A stretch of DNA of 18,336 bases, taken from positions 1 to 18,336 of the forward strand of contig JADNYV010000671.1 in NCBI GenBank assembly GCA_015501055.1, written 5' to 3'. The stretch comes from Mucidula mucida. Lineage: Eukaryota; Basidiomycota; Agaricomycetes; Agaricales; Physalacriaceae. Made by a program: the position numbers and the translations under genes. The notes under the pieces were generated by a model. That model saw nothing but the letters and a program-made list of their open reading frames with translations, had not been told where the DNA came from and searched no databases. Shown here in pieces: positions 8,155 through 18,336 of the stretch (position 1 is the first letter of the stretch; every line of letters begins with the position of its first letter).

Positions 8155-9559
8155 ATGCTCGCACACACTCTTTTCTGTTTCTTTGCCTTGGTGGTGCCCG
8201 CCTCTGCACACTGGGATACCAACTCTAGCGCGTCGGACAATGTTTCCTCTGCTACTTCTGCGAACGTCTCCGTGTCCACCACCGCCACAGCGTCGGCAGC
8301 CAGCCAGTCATCGAGCAATTCAACCAGCTCTGATAGCGCATCCAGCTTATCCACCAACTCGACAGACTCCACAGAAAAGGCGAATAAGAACCGCAAACGC
8401 GGGCTGTCGTTCCCCGCTGCCAACAACCCCGCAGACGTCTTGAATATCAATCAGACTCGAAGCGTCGTTTCGTGGACGTATGACTGGTCCATTACCCCTC
8501 CAGACTACCTCGCAGACACTGGCGTGGAATACGTTCCAATGCAATGGGGCGCCGGAAATATTGAGAGCCTGGCAAGTATCATGTCAAAGACAGGCGCTAA
8601 AACTCTACTGGTATGCACCTTCTTACTCGCTGGCCAAGAATATATATTCACAGAAAGCTTATACAGACCTTCAATGAACCGGATTTCGATGAACAGTCGA
8701 ACATGGACCCGACGTATGCCGCTGACCAGTGGATGAAGTACATTGAGCCGCTGAAGTCCAAGGGTGTTCGTCTTGGTGGACCTGCTGTGACGAGCTCGCC
8801 TACCGGGCGACCATGGCTGTCAGACTTTTTCGCTGCTTGCAAGGAATGTAGTATCGATTTTCTCCCGTTGCACTGGTGAGCAAAAGACATACGTGCACTA
8901 TGTCGTGTCCTAACGAGTGTTGCAAGGTATGGCGTGGGCTCTGCAGGCTTTTACGACTATCTGTGGTCTATTCATGGGCAATGGCCCGATCTCAAGCTTT
9001 GGATTACAGAGTATGCTGACACGGGTTCAGATTATCAGGGTACGTTATTTCTCCTTTGGACATCAAATATCGTGCCAATCGCTACGAAAAGATGTCCTTA
9101 CGTTCATGAACACCACAGCCGCTTACATGGACACCTTGGATTGGGTAGAGCGCTACGCTTGGTTTGGCTACTTCGTGGGCTTTTTCGTTAATTACACCTT
9201 CACACTCAATAACGGTTATTTTTGCAGAGGCCAGAGAATGGATCTTTTTACAGTAAGTTTACCTCCTCCTTAGTGGGTTTCTTTAGCGTCCTTACGCTTT
9301 GGTCCCAGATCTTCTCAACGACGATGGAGGGTTAAATGAGTTGGGGCAATTCTACGTCGGCGCCGACACTGTGGAGAAAAGTGGGCCAGCGACCCACTCT
9401 GTTACACTGGTCGCTGGACCAACAGCCTCTCTACCGACAGTAACAGTCGGAACGAACATCGCGACGCCAACCTTTTCCGGGGCAGAACAATCAACTTCGA
9501 ATTTCCGATTGTTAATCCGCGTCGTAACATGTGTTTTGCTGTGCATGTCAATTATATAA
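8155..9559 (+). CDS. Secreted GH128 (Asl1-type) glucanase, possibly GPI-anchored
   Basis: Six exons (8155-8610, 8667-8875, 8927-9039, 9092-9174, 9228-9252, 9309-9559) encode 378 residues with every phase consistent. Residues 1-18 are a signal peptide (MLAHTLFCFFALVVPASA). Residues about 20-75 form a Ser/Thr/Asn-rich, probably glycosylated stretch, followed by a Kex2-like KR at 81-82. The catalytic domain starts at SVVSWTYDWSITPP and carries the GH128 signatures LLTFNEPDF (Glu156) and LWITEYADTG (Glu250), the expected acid/base and nucleophile. Other family blocks are EYVPMQWG, FLPLHWYG and ERYAWFGYF. A Ser/Thr-rich tail ends in a hydrophobic segment (RVVTCVLLCMSII) that could be a GPI signal, although an Arg in it weakens this. 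GH128 members characterised so far are mainly beta-1,3-glucanases; cell-wall remodelling is the likely role. One exon is only 25 nt. Confidence 0.9.
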
Positions 9560-9845
9560 CGTCAACTGGGCAGGACTGTTTCTGAATTTGAGGATATAGG
9601 GCTTCGTGATGTGGGCATAGATTAGAGTGTATTTCTACAATTGACATATGTACACGCATGGGACGTAGTATCCACGCTCATTTATTCATCATTACTAGGC
9701 CAGAAATCCCGGCGACCTTTGACGCGTCTCATCTCGTACTATTACTCTACACGCTGATCCAGATGGGTTATCATCAGGACAGGATCTTGACTTCTTCTCT
9801 ACGTACATAGCTTCAAAGATTCACGGAGTTTCTAGTGGCCTATAC
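9560..9845. other. Convergent 3' intergenic region
   Basis: These 286 bp lie between the ends of the GH128 and SMP-30 genes and probably contain both 3' UTRs. No further gene was seen. Confidence 0.6.
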
Positions 9846-11079
9846 TCACGGCCTGAAGCAGTGCCTCTCTAACCCCTTGAACCTGTTGGACAGATCGACT
9901 TTGAAAAGATGGCCAGAATCTGGATACTGTTCTTGCAACGCAGGATCACTTCCATTGGCGCCGCAGTGCGCTGATGTCACATACAGTTGATCGTTGTTGG
10001 GACCTGTCATTATGCTCAGCGGATTCTCCAATGACTCGAGGTTTGATTTACCTGCAAAGCAACACGCGGTGACGCGCCACACTTTGGGAAAGTCGATGAC
10101 CAAGTCTATCGTTCCCTCGGGGGTATATCGAATGATGGAGGATCCCTCCCATCGCGCGCCCCATATGCCTCCTTCCGTGTCGATGCAAAGTCCGTCGCAA
10201 GTACCATTTAAACCCAGCTTGTTGGCGTCCACAAATACGCGTCGATTCGTGATGTTTCCATCCGATGGGGAATAATCATACACATATATGATGTTGTTGA
10301 TGGAGTCGGTAAAATAACTATAATGAAGCTTCAATGACGGACTGGACGGGTTATGGCGTACGCACAACTTGGTTTCATCAGGACTCCAACCTAACCCGTT
10401 TGAGTCCTGGGAAGATTGTTATAAACTGATTCAATAAGGGTGAACGCGTGTACTTGCGGTGAATGGACCCTTGTCCATGACAACACAACTGCCATCCGCG
10501 GGGTCAAAGCGATACAGCATACCAGGAACAGGATGCGTTGGGTCCTGGGAGTATACAGTGCCTGCATAAAACCTGCCCGTTTCTGTCGCAGCCACCGTCA
10601 TTGAAGCGAGTGAATGGTCGGTCTTCAGCGGGGATAGGTTCAGCGAGATACTTCAAGGACGCCCCTTCCAATAGACCAAATCCATTTTTGGCCGCACAAC
10701 CGAGCTAAAGAGGCAGGTCCTCAGGCGACCAATACAGAAGTCAGAGGCTGGCACATACGATGGAAGGATCAGATGGGTGCAGAGCTAAGCAAGTGATGGA
10801 ATCGGGATATTCATCAACTGACAGCTCGTTTGTCGCGGTCTTGAAGTGATAGACCTTTCTCCACGTTAGTCTTCAGATAAATAGGTCGATTGGACGACAC
10901 TTACTTTCTTCTCTGGAATATCAACGAAATGCAATACGCCAATACGAGCATCATAAAGAGGACCTCAAAAACGTCAAATTAGATGACGAGTTTATCGCGT
11001 AGATTTTGAACTTACCTTCACCCAAGATGCACCCTACCTTGAGCAAAGGTTCGTCTACAGTGATATGACCAGCCGCCAT
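9846..11079 (-). CDS. SMP-30/gluconolactonase/LRE-like protein (one apparent frameshift)
   Basis: This is a six-bladed propeller lactonase of the SMP-30/regucalcin family, which hydrolyses sugar lactones with a divalent metal. Seven exons were read: 11079-11016, 10963-10905, 10854-10759, 10704-10458, 10406-10366, 10317-10052, 10003-9846. They total about 309 residues, the family's usual size, once one extra base is ignored. Metal ligands appear in the expected places: Glu21 of LGEGPLYD, Asn of DSNGLGWSPDE and Asp of CDGLCIDTEGGIW. RFNDGGCD and GARWEGS are further family blocks. The intron 10457-10407 has a GC donor. An extra base in CCC at 10576-10578 breaks the frame between GGCDRNG and the RFYAGTVYSQDP-like continuation; all other joins agree. 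The 48-nt intron 10051-10004 is a multiple of three without a stop, so its retention would only add 16 residues. The natural substrate cannot be told from sequence. Confidence 0.85.
10407..10457 (-). other. GC-AG intron in the SMP-30 gene
   Basis: The donor is ACC|GCAAGT and the acceptor CTTCCCAG; length 51 nt. Splicing joins KGPFT to DSNGLGWSPD, which is the conserved family sequence. It is the second GCAAGT intron in this window. Confidence 0.75.
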
Positions 11080-12053
11080 CGATGTCTACTATCAAGCAAC
11101 AGGGAGCTCCGCGCCGGGCCTCGTAACATCGTGGAAGGGTCAGGTGGGACGATTATCGCGCCGGTGAAAAGGTCACAAGAACTGATAATGCCTAGTGGAT
11201 CACATTGCTTCAGAGCATCTTTCACCAGAGGCCTTGATTTTCTTATTCCGCCAATCGGAGGTTTGACAGTGGACATTCGGTGCAAGGTCAGTGCACCGAA
11301 AAAAGAGGCGTCATGATCGGATGACCGGGCCGGGTGCAGGTACAGTGATAGGCTTTTTGTTTGCTTCTTGTCTTCGCCTTCCATCAAGGCCAAATGTTGG
11401 TGTCGAACTACAGTGTCTCTGGCGACATGATACTTCCAAGACTTCATACTTATATGGACTCGATCTGAGAATGCGGGCCCATTCTGGTTGTGTGCACGCA
11501 TTTTTGCAAAGAAAATAGAACTCCAGGCGGCCGCTTGGCTTATGTCGATCGTCGCCTAGAAGCCAGCTCCAGGCCAGCCACACATTGACGAGGACTACCC
11601 AGTAGTACCCACCCCCGAGTCGTTGCACTCGGTATTTCACCAAGAGGGTACTCTTGGCGTTCGTCATTCTCGTCTGAACCCTGCTGCCTTGCTCGACTAT
11701 GGACACGCTAAGTTCTTAACCAACTCTGTCTTGTCTTGAGACGCAAATCAGCTTCATATGCCGACACCACCCGAACGTTCATTTATAAAGATTCCCTGTT
11801 CTTCTATGTTTCGGAAACGCTTTGGGATGATGTGAAAGCTTGTCCACTGCGCCACCTCCATGCTCACGTTGTTTCCACGCGACTGGGTATTTCAAAATAC
11901 TCGCCCAATTTCCAGGGCCTGCCAAGCCAGCTACTTGTCCGCCGACTGCGCGAGTTCTCATCCACCTGTATCTACTCCAATGGCGTCCGGATCCAATGCT
12001 ACACGAAGATTCCAGGTTCCTAAGAGGCGCCGGCCTCTAAAGCATGCGAGACG
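11080..12053. other. Stretch with no recognised gene
   Basis: Nearly 1 kb lies between the SMP-30 start and the pectate lyase promoter. Open frames up to about 148 codons exist on both strands, but none has known motifs or a coherent exon pattern. It probably includes the upstream regions of two genes transcribed divergently. Confidence 0.5.
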
Positions 12054-12060
12054 TATAAAG
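12054..12060 (+). promoter_or_regulatory. TATA box of the pectate lyase gene
   Basis: TATAAAG lies about 131-137 bp upstream of the ATG at 12191. A pyrimidine-rich leader (CTCTATTTCCCTC and similar) follows, as in strongly expressed fungal genes. Confidence 0.4.
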
Positions 12061-12190
12061 ACGACCGCGTTCGACGCTTGATCTTCATTCTACCTCTTCA
12101 TACGAAAGACGTGTTAGCTGCTGTGCATCCACTTTCGTTCTCTATTTCCCTCATTAAATCAATTGCTCCTTACACCTTACAAGCACCACA

Positions 12191-13380
12191 ATGATCTTCG
12201 CATCCACTGTCGTTTTGTCCTTGTTGGCCGTCGCCAAAGCGGTCCCCAAGCCACGTGCAGCCAGCTGCACATTTCCCGAACCCGCTTCGTCCACGTCTCT
12301 TTCGGAGGCAATGACTATCGCTGCGGGGGAGTCTTTCGATGTGCGTCAACATTTGCGTTCTCTTCGTGGTATGAAGGCTCATGTGTACGTAGGGCGATAA
12401 TGTAAGGTATGACCGCGGCACTGAGTGCGGTGGTCAAGATGAGGGCGGCGACAGCGACGCAGTGTTCTTGTTGGAAGACGGCGCCAGCCTTTCCAATGTT
12501 GTCATTGTAAGCACTCGATCCCACGCACTGAGATACGACTGACAATTATTCTAGGGTGCCGACCAAGGAGAGGGTATTCATTGTTTGGGCTCATGCACGT
12601 TGACAAACGGTGAGTTTTCAAGATTTGTTTTGTTCGAATCTCATCAATCTGCAGTCTGGTTTGGTAGGCAGTTCTTCTATAAACGACGACCCATAACTGA
12701 TATTCCCAATACCTTCCGTCAGAGGCTGTCTGTGAGGTACACGAAACTATTGATCAGATAGACAATACTCACACTTCCCAGGATGCTATTACAATGAAGC
12801 AGGAGTCCGGTACTTCTTACATTACGGGTGGAGGCGCAAAGGGCGCCGACGACAAGGTCGTTCAACATAACGGCGGTGGCACAGTCGTCATCGACAGCTT
12901 CTGCGTGCGTTTCCCTCTGCCACAAAGCTAACTCAACCATAGCTGACGTTGGTGATAGGTGCAAGACTTCGGCAAGTTGTATAGGAGTTGCGGAAACTGC
13001 GATGACATGTACGAAAGAGTATGTTCCCGCCTTCTCCCTGTGATCTGATTGCCAATCATTCCGCCTTAGCACGTCGAAATCACCAACGTGATTGCTGAAA
13101 GTGGTAGCATTCTTGCTGGTATCAACTCTAACGTACGTCTTTGATGGCTGTCGCGAGTCTTCGACATTCCTCACGCCACTAAATAGTATGGTGATACCGC
13201 TATCATTGACATGGAGTGAGTCCATATACCCTTTGGTTTCAACATATCTCACGCGTTTGTCATAGTTCTGTCACGGCCACCGATGTCGACAGCATCTGCA
13301 ACACCTATGAAGGAAACGACAATGGTGATGAGCCAGAGGAGCTCACCGAGAACGAGGCCAACGAGTATTGCCAATTCTAG
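12191..13380 (+). CDS. Pectate lyase, polysaccharide lyase family 3 (secreted)
   Basis: PL3 enzymes cleave polygalacturonate by calcium-dependent beta-elimination outside the cell. Ten exons (12191-12340, 12393-12506, 12555-12609, 12655-12663, 12723-12736, 12782-12904, 12959-13018, 13070-13132, 13187-13215, 13266-13380) encode 243 residues, the normal PL3 size, with all phases consistent and no indel. A signal peptide (MIFASTVVLSLLAVAKA) comes first. Then come the PL3 blocks CTFPEPASSTSLSEAMTIAAG, VRYDRG, NVWFEAVCEDAIT, SGTSYITGGGAKGADDKVVQ, HNGGGTVVIDSFCVQDFGKL, YRSCGNC and INSNYGDTAIID. The acidic tail DEPEELTENEANEYCQF replaces the Lys/Gly-rich end common in relatives. Exons four and five are only 9 and 14 nt and together encode most of the conserved VWFEAVCE. 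It fits a plant cell-wall degrader in a saprotroph or plant associate. Confidence 0.93.
12655..12663 (+). other. 9-nt microexon of the pectate lyase gene
   Basis: The acceptor CTGCAG ends at 12654 and the donor GTAGGC starts at 12664. The nine bases supply the middle of N-V-W-F-E; omitting or extending them breaks the conserved PL3 sequence. The next exon (12723-12736) is just 14 nt. Confidence 0.8.
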
Positions 13381-13793
13381 ATGAACCAGATGCGATCTAG
13401 TCCGTGACGTTACCGCCCTAATTTATATGCCTGGTCATTTCAGAACTCTGTGTACGAGATGCGCCCTGGAAAGTCTATTGGTACGCGCTAGCTTCGAGTA
13501 AAAAAGAGCACAGTTGAGTGGGTGTGAGATTCACACACATCACGAGTCCACCGTGAAAGGTGGTCTTCTGTGCAAGTTGGACATGCCGGGTTTTGGGTCT
13601 ATATGCTTCTGACAGAGATTCGCTATCTTGAAAGTGCAAGACACGTCTTTGACTGAGTTCGCATCAAGTACGAAGATCAGTGGCTGTGATCCGTTTGATT
13701 TTGCATAATATCCACGTGGTAGCACTTGCGTCGCGTCTGTGAACAAGCACGCCATTCTAGTGAGAATGTTGCACATTTTTGCCCTTTAGAGCA
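13381..13793. other. Intergenic region, no gene recognised
   Basis: This holds the pectate lyase 3' end and the OAH sulfhydrylase upstream region. A minus-strand frame at 13540-13776 (78 codons) has no recognisable feature. Confidence 0.5.
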
Positions 13794-13803
13794 GATAAAA
13801 AGG
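13794..13803 (+). promoter_or_regulatory. TATA-like element upstream of OAH sulfhydrylase
   Basis: GATAAAAAGG lies about 38-47 bp before the ATG at 13841. This is weak support from sequence and spacing alone. Confidence 0.25.
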
Positions 13804-13840
13804 CGCTTGGACTCAAACCTTATCGATATCAGCTCCCATC

Positions 13841-15506
<1,666 letters not shown>

Positions 15507-15714
15507 GTAGACGCTGTATGTAGACGAGGGTGTAAATGTATTCTGTATCTAAATGCTGTTATAAACGGTTCACTACACGGTCGCGATCGTTACATAAGGC
15601 CATGACTTGAACTTGTACCACGATGAGCGTCTAGTTATCGTATGTGTGGTACGGCACGCTTTACTCTGGCTGATATATCGGCAAGGGTGACAATGTCTAT
15701 GCTACGTTTCCCTC

Positions 15715-17295
15715 ATGGCGCTCAAACGATACACCAAAGCCATCGACTCCACCATCCCCGTCCCGCGTTGCTCTACGCCGATGAACGACTATTTACCTCC
15801 CAATTTGGTGTTGGTATCTACGATGGGTAAGGCATACACTTTTCGCGATAATTCACGCTGATAATGCGCAGGCAGTACAAAGCAATGAATCACCAATCGG
15901 GTACCATACACGTATCGTCCCATCGCCTGTTCTTCACCGATAACCAGACCAATCTTTTGCCCTGGATCTCTCGCTTATAACACAGACAGAGTATTACGCC
16001 GGGCTATTCACGTCGTCGCCAAAGGTCACCCTCCATCTCGATTCAGAAACGCCACCATCCGACAACGACGAAGCAGACAGCTGGGTATGCCATGTCTGCG
16101 GTCAACGTAATCGTCGGGGCGCCACGTTATCTGTTTCTCGCGTATGCACGTTGTGTGGTGTACAGCGCCAATCTGAGCCTTCCAAACCATCTACTCCTGT
16201 TCCCCCAGAAACAGACGGTTTCGCTTGTCCTGCCTGTACCTTCATAAACGACCGTTCAAGAAGCAGCTGCGAGATCTGCACGACCGAGTTGCCGATACCT
16301 CTCGCACCAGAAGCATCCCATCAAGCTCAGCTTTCGTAAGGTGGAGATAAAGCGCTGTATTCTGTGCTCAAGGCTTGTCTCAAGACCAAGGCATGGGAGG
16401 TGCGTAATCTTTTCTGCATCTTTACGCTGTCCTGAATCATATACAGACCGAACGCATATCAACGATCCGCTGCCTTCTGGCTCTGGAATTTGTAAGTCGT
16501 GTGACCATCGCGACATATACCAAGGCTCACCTTCCTGTAGCCGGCATCATGCAAACTGTCGAGAGCTCCAATCAGGGCTTGGAATCCAACATGAAGGATG
16601 CTTTGCATGACTTGGAAGCCTTAATGTTGAAAGCCAAGGACATGGTTAAGCTGGCGGCCGACTTGAATGAACGCCTGACTGCCAGCTCTGCCAACAACTC
16701 ATCTGAGCCAGAAGAAGCTACGTTCATCCGCTCATCTCTTTCGCAACTTGGTCTGCAGATGGACAACGCGCCAGTGACCCTCGATATGATGCGAGATGAG
16801 CGTGAATGGATGAATCAACTAGCGCGCGAATTAGCACTCGTTTTACAAACTGTCATGAAGGGCCGAGGAATCATCGCGCTAGATGAAGTGTGGGGTGGCT
16901 GGAATCGTGCTCGTGGCGTAGCTTTGATACCGCCGTCCACGTTCCTTCAAGTCCTGCCTAATCTCCCCCAGGTCACTGTCCCCACCATCCAGTCGCGACG
17001 GCTTCCTTCTGGGCTGACAGTTCTGCACACACCACCATATTCCCATGTGGCCTTTTCGGCTCGTTTATCTGGGTACTTAACGCTCAATGGACCCAAAACG
17101 ACAGCAGATATTGCCAAGGAAGAGGAAATAACTATTGCATTGGCAGAGGGGATGGTTGACGCCGTCGAGCAAGATGGTCAGGTTTGTAGAGACGATCCTA
17201 CCTGTGCGATCAAGGAAGGACAGATAGTAGGTGGAGTTATACAGTGGTGGCCTTGCGCACTCTTCAACGGCTACATATATGACGGGCAACAGTAA
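15715..17295 (+). CDS. vps36: ESCRT-II subunit Vps36 (GLUE-NZF-winged helix; several apparent frameshifts)
   Basis: Vps36 binds phosphoinositides and ubiquitin and joins Vps22/Vps25 in ESCRT-II for endosomal cargo sorting. The start MALKRYTKAIDSTIPVP is followed by LLYADERLF, GVGIYDGQYKAMNHQSGTIH and SSHRLFFTDNQ, then ITQTEYYAGLFTSSPKVTLH: the GLUE domain. Two NZF fingers follow (CHVCG...CTLCG at about 16091-16163, CPAC...CEIC at about 16228-16282), then the resumed GLUE part GGDKALYSVLKACLKTKAWE. The C-terminal half (16541-17295) is intact, with KDMVKLAADLNERLTAS, EEATFIRSSLSQLGLQMDNA and RGIIALDEVWGGWNRARGVA. Introns are 15827-15871, about 16404-16446 and 16492-16540. Frame breaks occur near 15762-15764 (-1), 15952-15954 (-1), 16317-16319 (+1) and 16340-16341 (-1). 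Corrected length is about 481 residues. The donor of the second intron is uncertain: a better-looking GTGCGT at 16400 gives the wrong phase. Confidence 0.87.
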
Positions 17296-17328
17296 CATTA
17301 TTCAATATCTACTTATAGACTAACGACT

Positions 17329-18269
17329 TTACACGGACACAGTAGAATCAGGACCATCGGATATCTGAGCGTAACTGGGTGGTGCAGTTGAGTGTGGACA
17401 TATCTTGTCCTCGGGATGCTGGTGTTCCAGAGTGCGGTATTCACTCCCCTCGTCGTTCGACTGACTAATATCGTCTCGATCTGTGTCGACTCCATTCATG
17501 AAGGTCCATGCGTAAGTGTCTTTCTTTTCTGAACTCATTCCACGACATGCTCCCTTGAGAAGATCCTCCAGTATCAGGGTCCTGCATCATGGTTAACTAT
17601 AGTTATGCTGCACGCTGAGCGCAAACGGTACTGACGTTACTACGCACGCCTCCAGCAATCTTATGTCTCTGACTTTGAAATCCAGCTGGGTATACTCGTC
17701 TTTGCGAATCCGCAACTCCGCAACTTCGGGCAATGTTTCGTAGACGTGGGTCTCCCACATGTCGCGCTTTACGCCACACCAATCGACGAGGGTGAACATT
17801 TCGTAATCTTCTGTGCACCATTCGTATTTCCTTCCCCCAGGAAGAACGAAGGCCATACTAGTAACTGATGAGTCAACGAATACTAGGGATGGCGTGAAAT
17901 GACTTACTCGGAATCAAGTATATTTCCCCACCCTGTGAGCTTCTTCCCTTTCCTACCAAACAGCCCAACTTGATCGTTGAAGGCGGTTTTGTGGCCTCAC
18001 GAGAACTTGATAGACCCGAGAGACTTTTTGTCAGACGTGCGTGTGATTATAGTAGGCTGCAAATCCAACGTTAGTCTGTATGGAGGAACGAATGCGGAAA
18101 AACTTACTCTGTCTTTAAACCTGCCGCCCCAAAAGTGATCATCATCTTGGTCGTATAGCTTGTAAACGACATGATTATCGTCGTCTAGAACAAAACCGGA
18201 TTTGTGGTGTTTCTCTTGTTGAAAGAAGAATGAGCGCATGGTGGGGAGGTAGCAGGGGTGGTAGGCCAT
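17329..18269 (-). CDS. Uncharacterised protein, possibly DUF6593-like
   Basis: Five exons (18269-18108, 18056-18001, 17952-17908, 17857-17636, 17581-17329) encode 245 residues with all phases consistent. The N-terminal part has GFVLDDDNHVVYKLYDQDDD and RFKDRPTIITRTSDKKSLGS; the middle has WGNILDSDMAFVLPGGRKYE; then LRIRKDEYTQLDFKVRDIRL and EACVVTTLILEDLLK. The layout (short strands, a G-x-x-Y-x-W-like core, then a hydrophobic VVTxLxLE helix) recalls basidiomycete DUF6593 proteins, which have no known function; this match is from memory and uncertain. The tail after about residue 180 is hydrophilic and acidic with a PPSY motif, possibly a WW-domain ligand. The intron 18000-17953 is optional in appearance: retaining it puts TGA in frame at 17999-17997. 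The stop lies 33 bp from that of vps36, so the two transcripts probably overlap at their 3' ends. Confidence 0.65.
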
Positions 18270-18306
18270 GGTGTTGACAATGACAGTTTTAGTCTATGTG
18301 TTCCAG

Positions 18307-18312
18307 TTTATA
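18307..18312 (-). promoter_or_regulatory. TATA box of the rightmost gene
   Basis: The complement reads TATAAA in the context GCATATAAACTGG, about 40 bp upstream of the ATG at 18269. This supports that start over the in-frame ATG ten codons further in. Confidence 0.4.
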
Positions 18313-18336
18313 TGCGCACAAGAGCCGTGAAATGTT

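Noticed and set aside
9844..9849. GTGAGT at the end of the SMP-30 gene as another intron donor
   Set aside because: The TGA inside it gives a normal family end (GLERHCFRP) and a normal total length of 309 residues; no downstream exon was recognisable.
17997..17999. TGA as a nonsense mutation in the rightmost gene
   Set aside because: A 48-nt GT-AG intron spanning the TGA keeps the frame and matches the size of neighbouring introns, so a mutation is not required.

Overview
The window reads as nuclear DNA of a filamentous basidiomycete, probably an agaricomycete. The genes are dense, sit on both strands and are cut by many very short introns (about 43-59 nt, GT/GC...AG with CTRAY-like branch sites). 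The gene set (PL3 pectate lyase, GH128 glucanase, guanine deaminase, SMP-30 lactonase, O-acetylhomoserine sulfhydrylase, Vps36) is typical of plant-associated or saprotrophic fungi. No tRNA, rRNA or CRISPR was recognised.

Layout. 1-65 (-): start of a secreted protein leaving the window. 66-1596: no gene recognised. 1649-6057 (+): a DUF1349/Ree1-like gene split by a 3,784-bp element (2011-5794). The element begins CACTG, ends CAGTG, has inverted arms of more than 600 bp and is flanked by a CGG duplication. Its interior is a minisatellite of 32- and 41-bp units that reverses orientation at 4977/4978. It fits a non-autonomous CACTA/EnSpm-type transposon with hugely expanded subterminal repeats. 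Removing the element plus one CGG rejoins the host gene in frame. 6134-7690 (-): guanine deaminase. 8155-9559 (+): secreted GH128 enzyme. 9846-11079 (-): SMP-30/gluconolactonase-like protein. 11080-12053: no gene recognised. 12191-13380 (+): PL3 pectate lyase in ten exons, two of them 9 and 14 nt. 13841-15506 (+): O-acetylhomoserine sulfhydrylase. 15715-17295 (+): ESCRT-II subunit Vps36. 17329-18269 (-): an uncharacterised basidiomycete-type protein, perhaps DUF6593-like.

The genes do not form one pathway. Pectate lyase and GH128 are secreted polysaccharide enzymes. Guanine deaminase and OAH sulfhydrylase are primary nitrogen and sulphur metabolism. Vps36 is endosomal sorting. They look like independent neighbours, not a cluster.

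Two matters need care. First, four otherwise well conserved genes (guanine deaminase, SMP-30, OAH sulfhydrylase, Vps36) contain single-base indels, mostly in short homopolymers. The surrounding coding sequence shows no other decay, so assembly error is at least as likely as pseudogenisation. Second, gene models here were assembled by eye from splice signals, frame continuity and remembered family motifs; no search was run.
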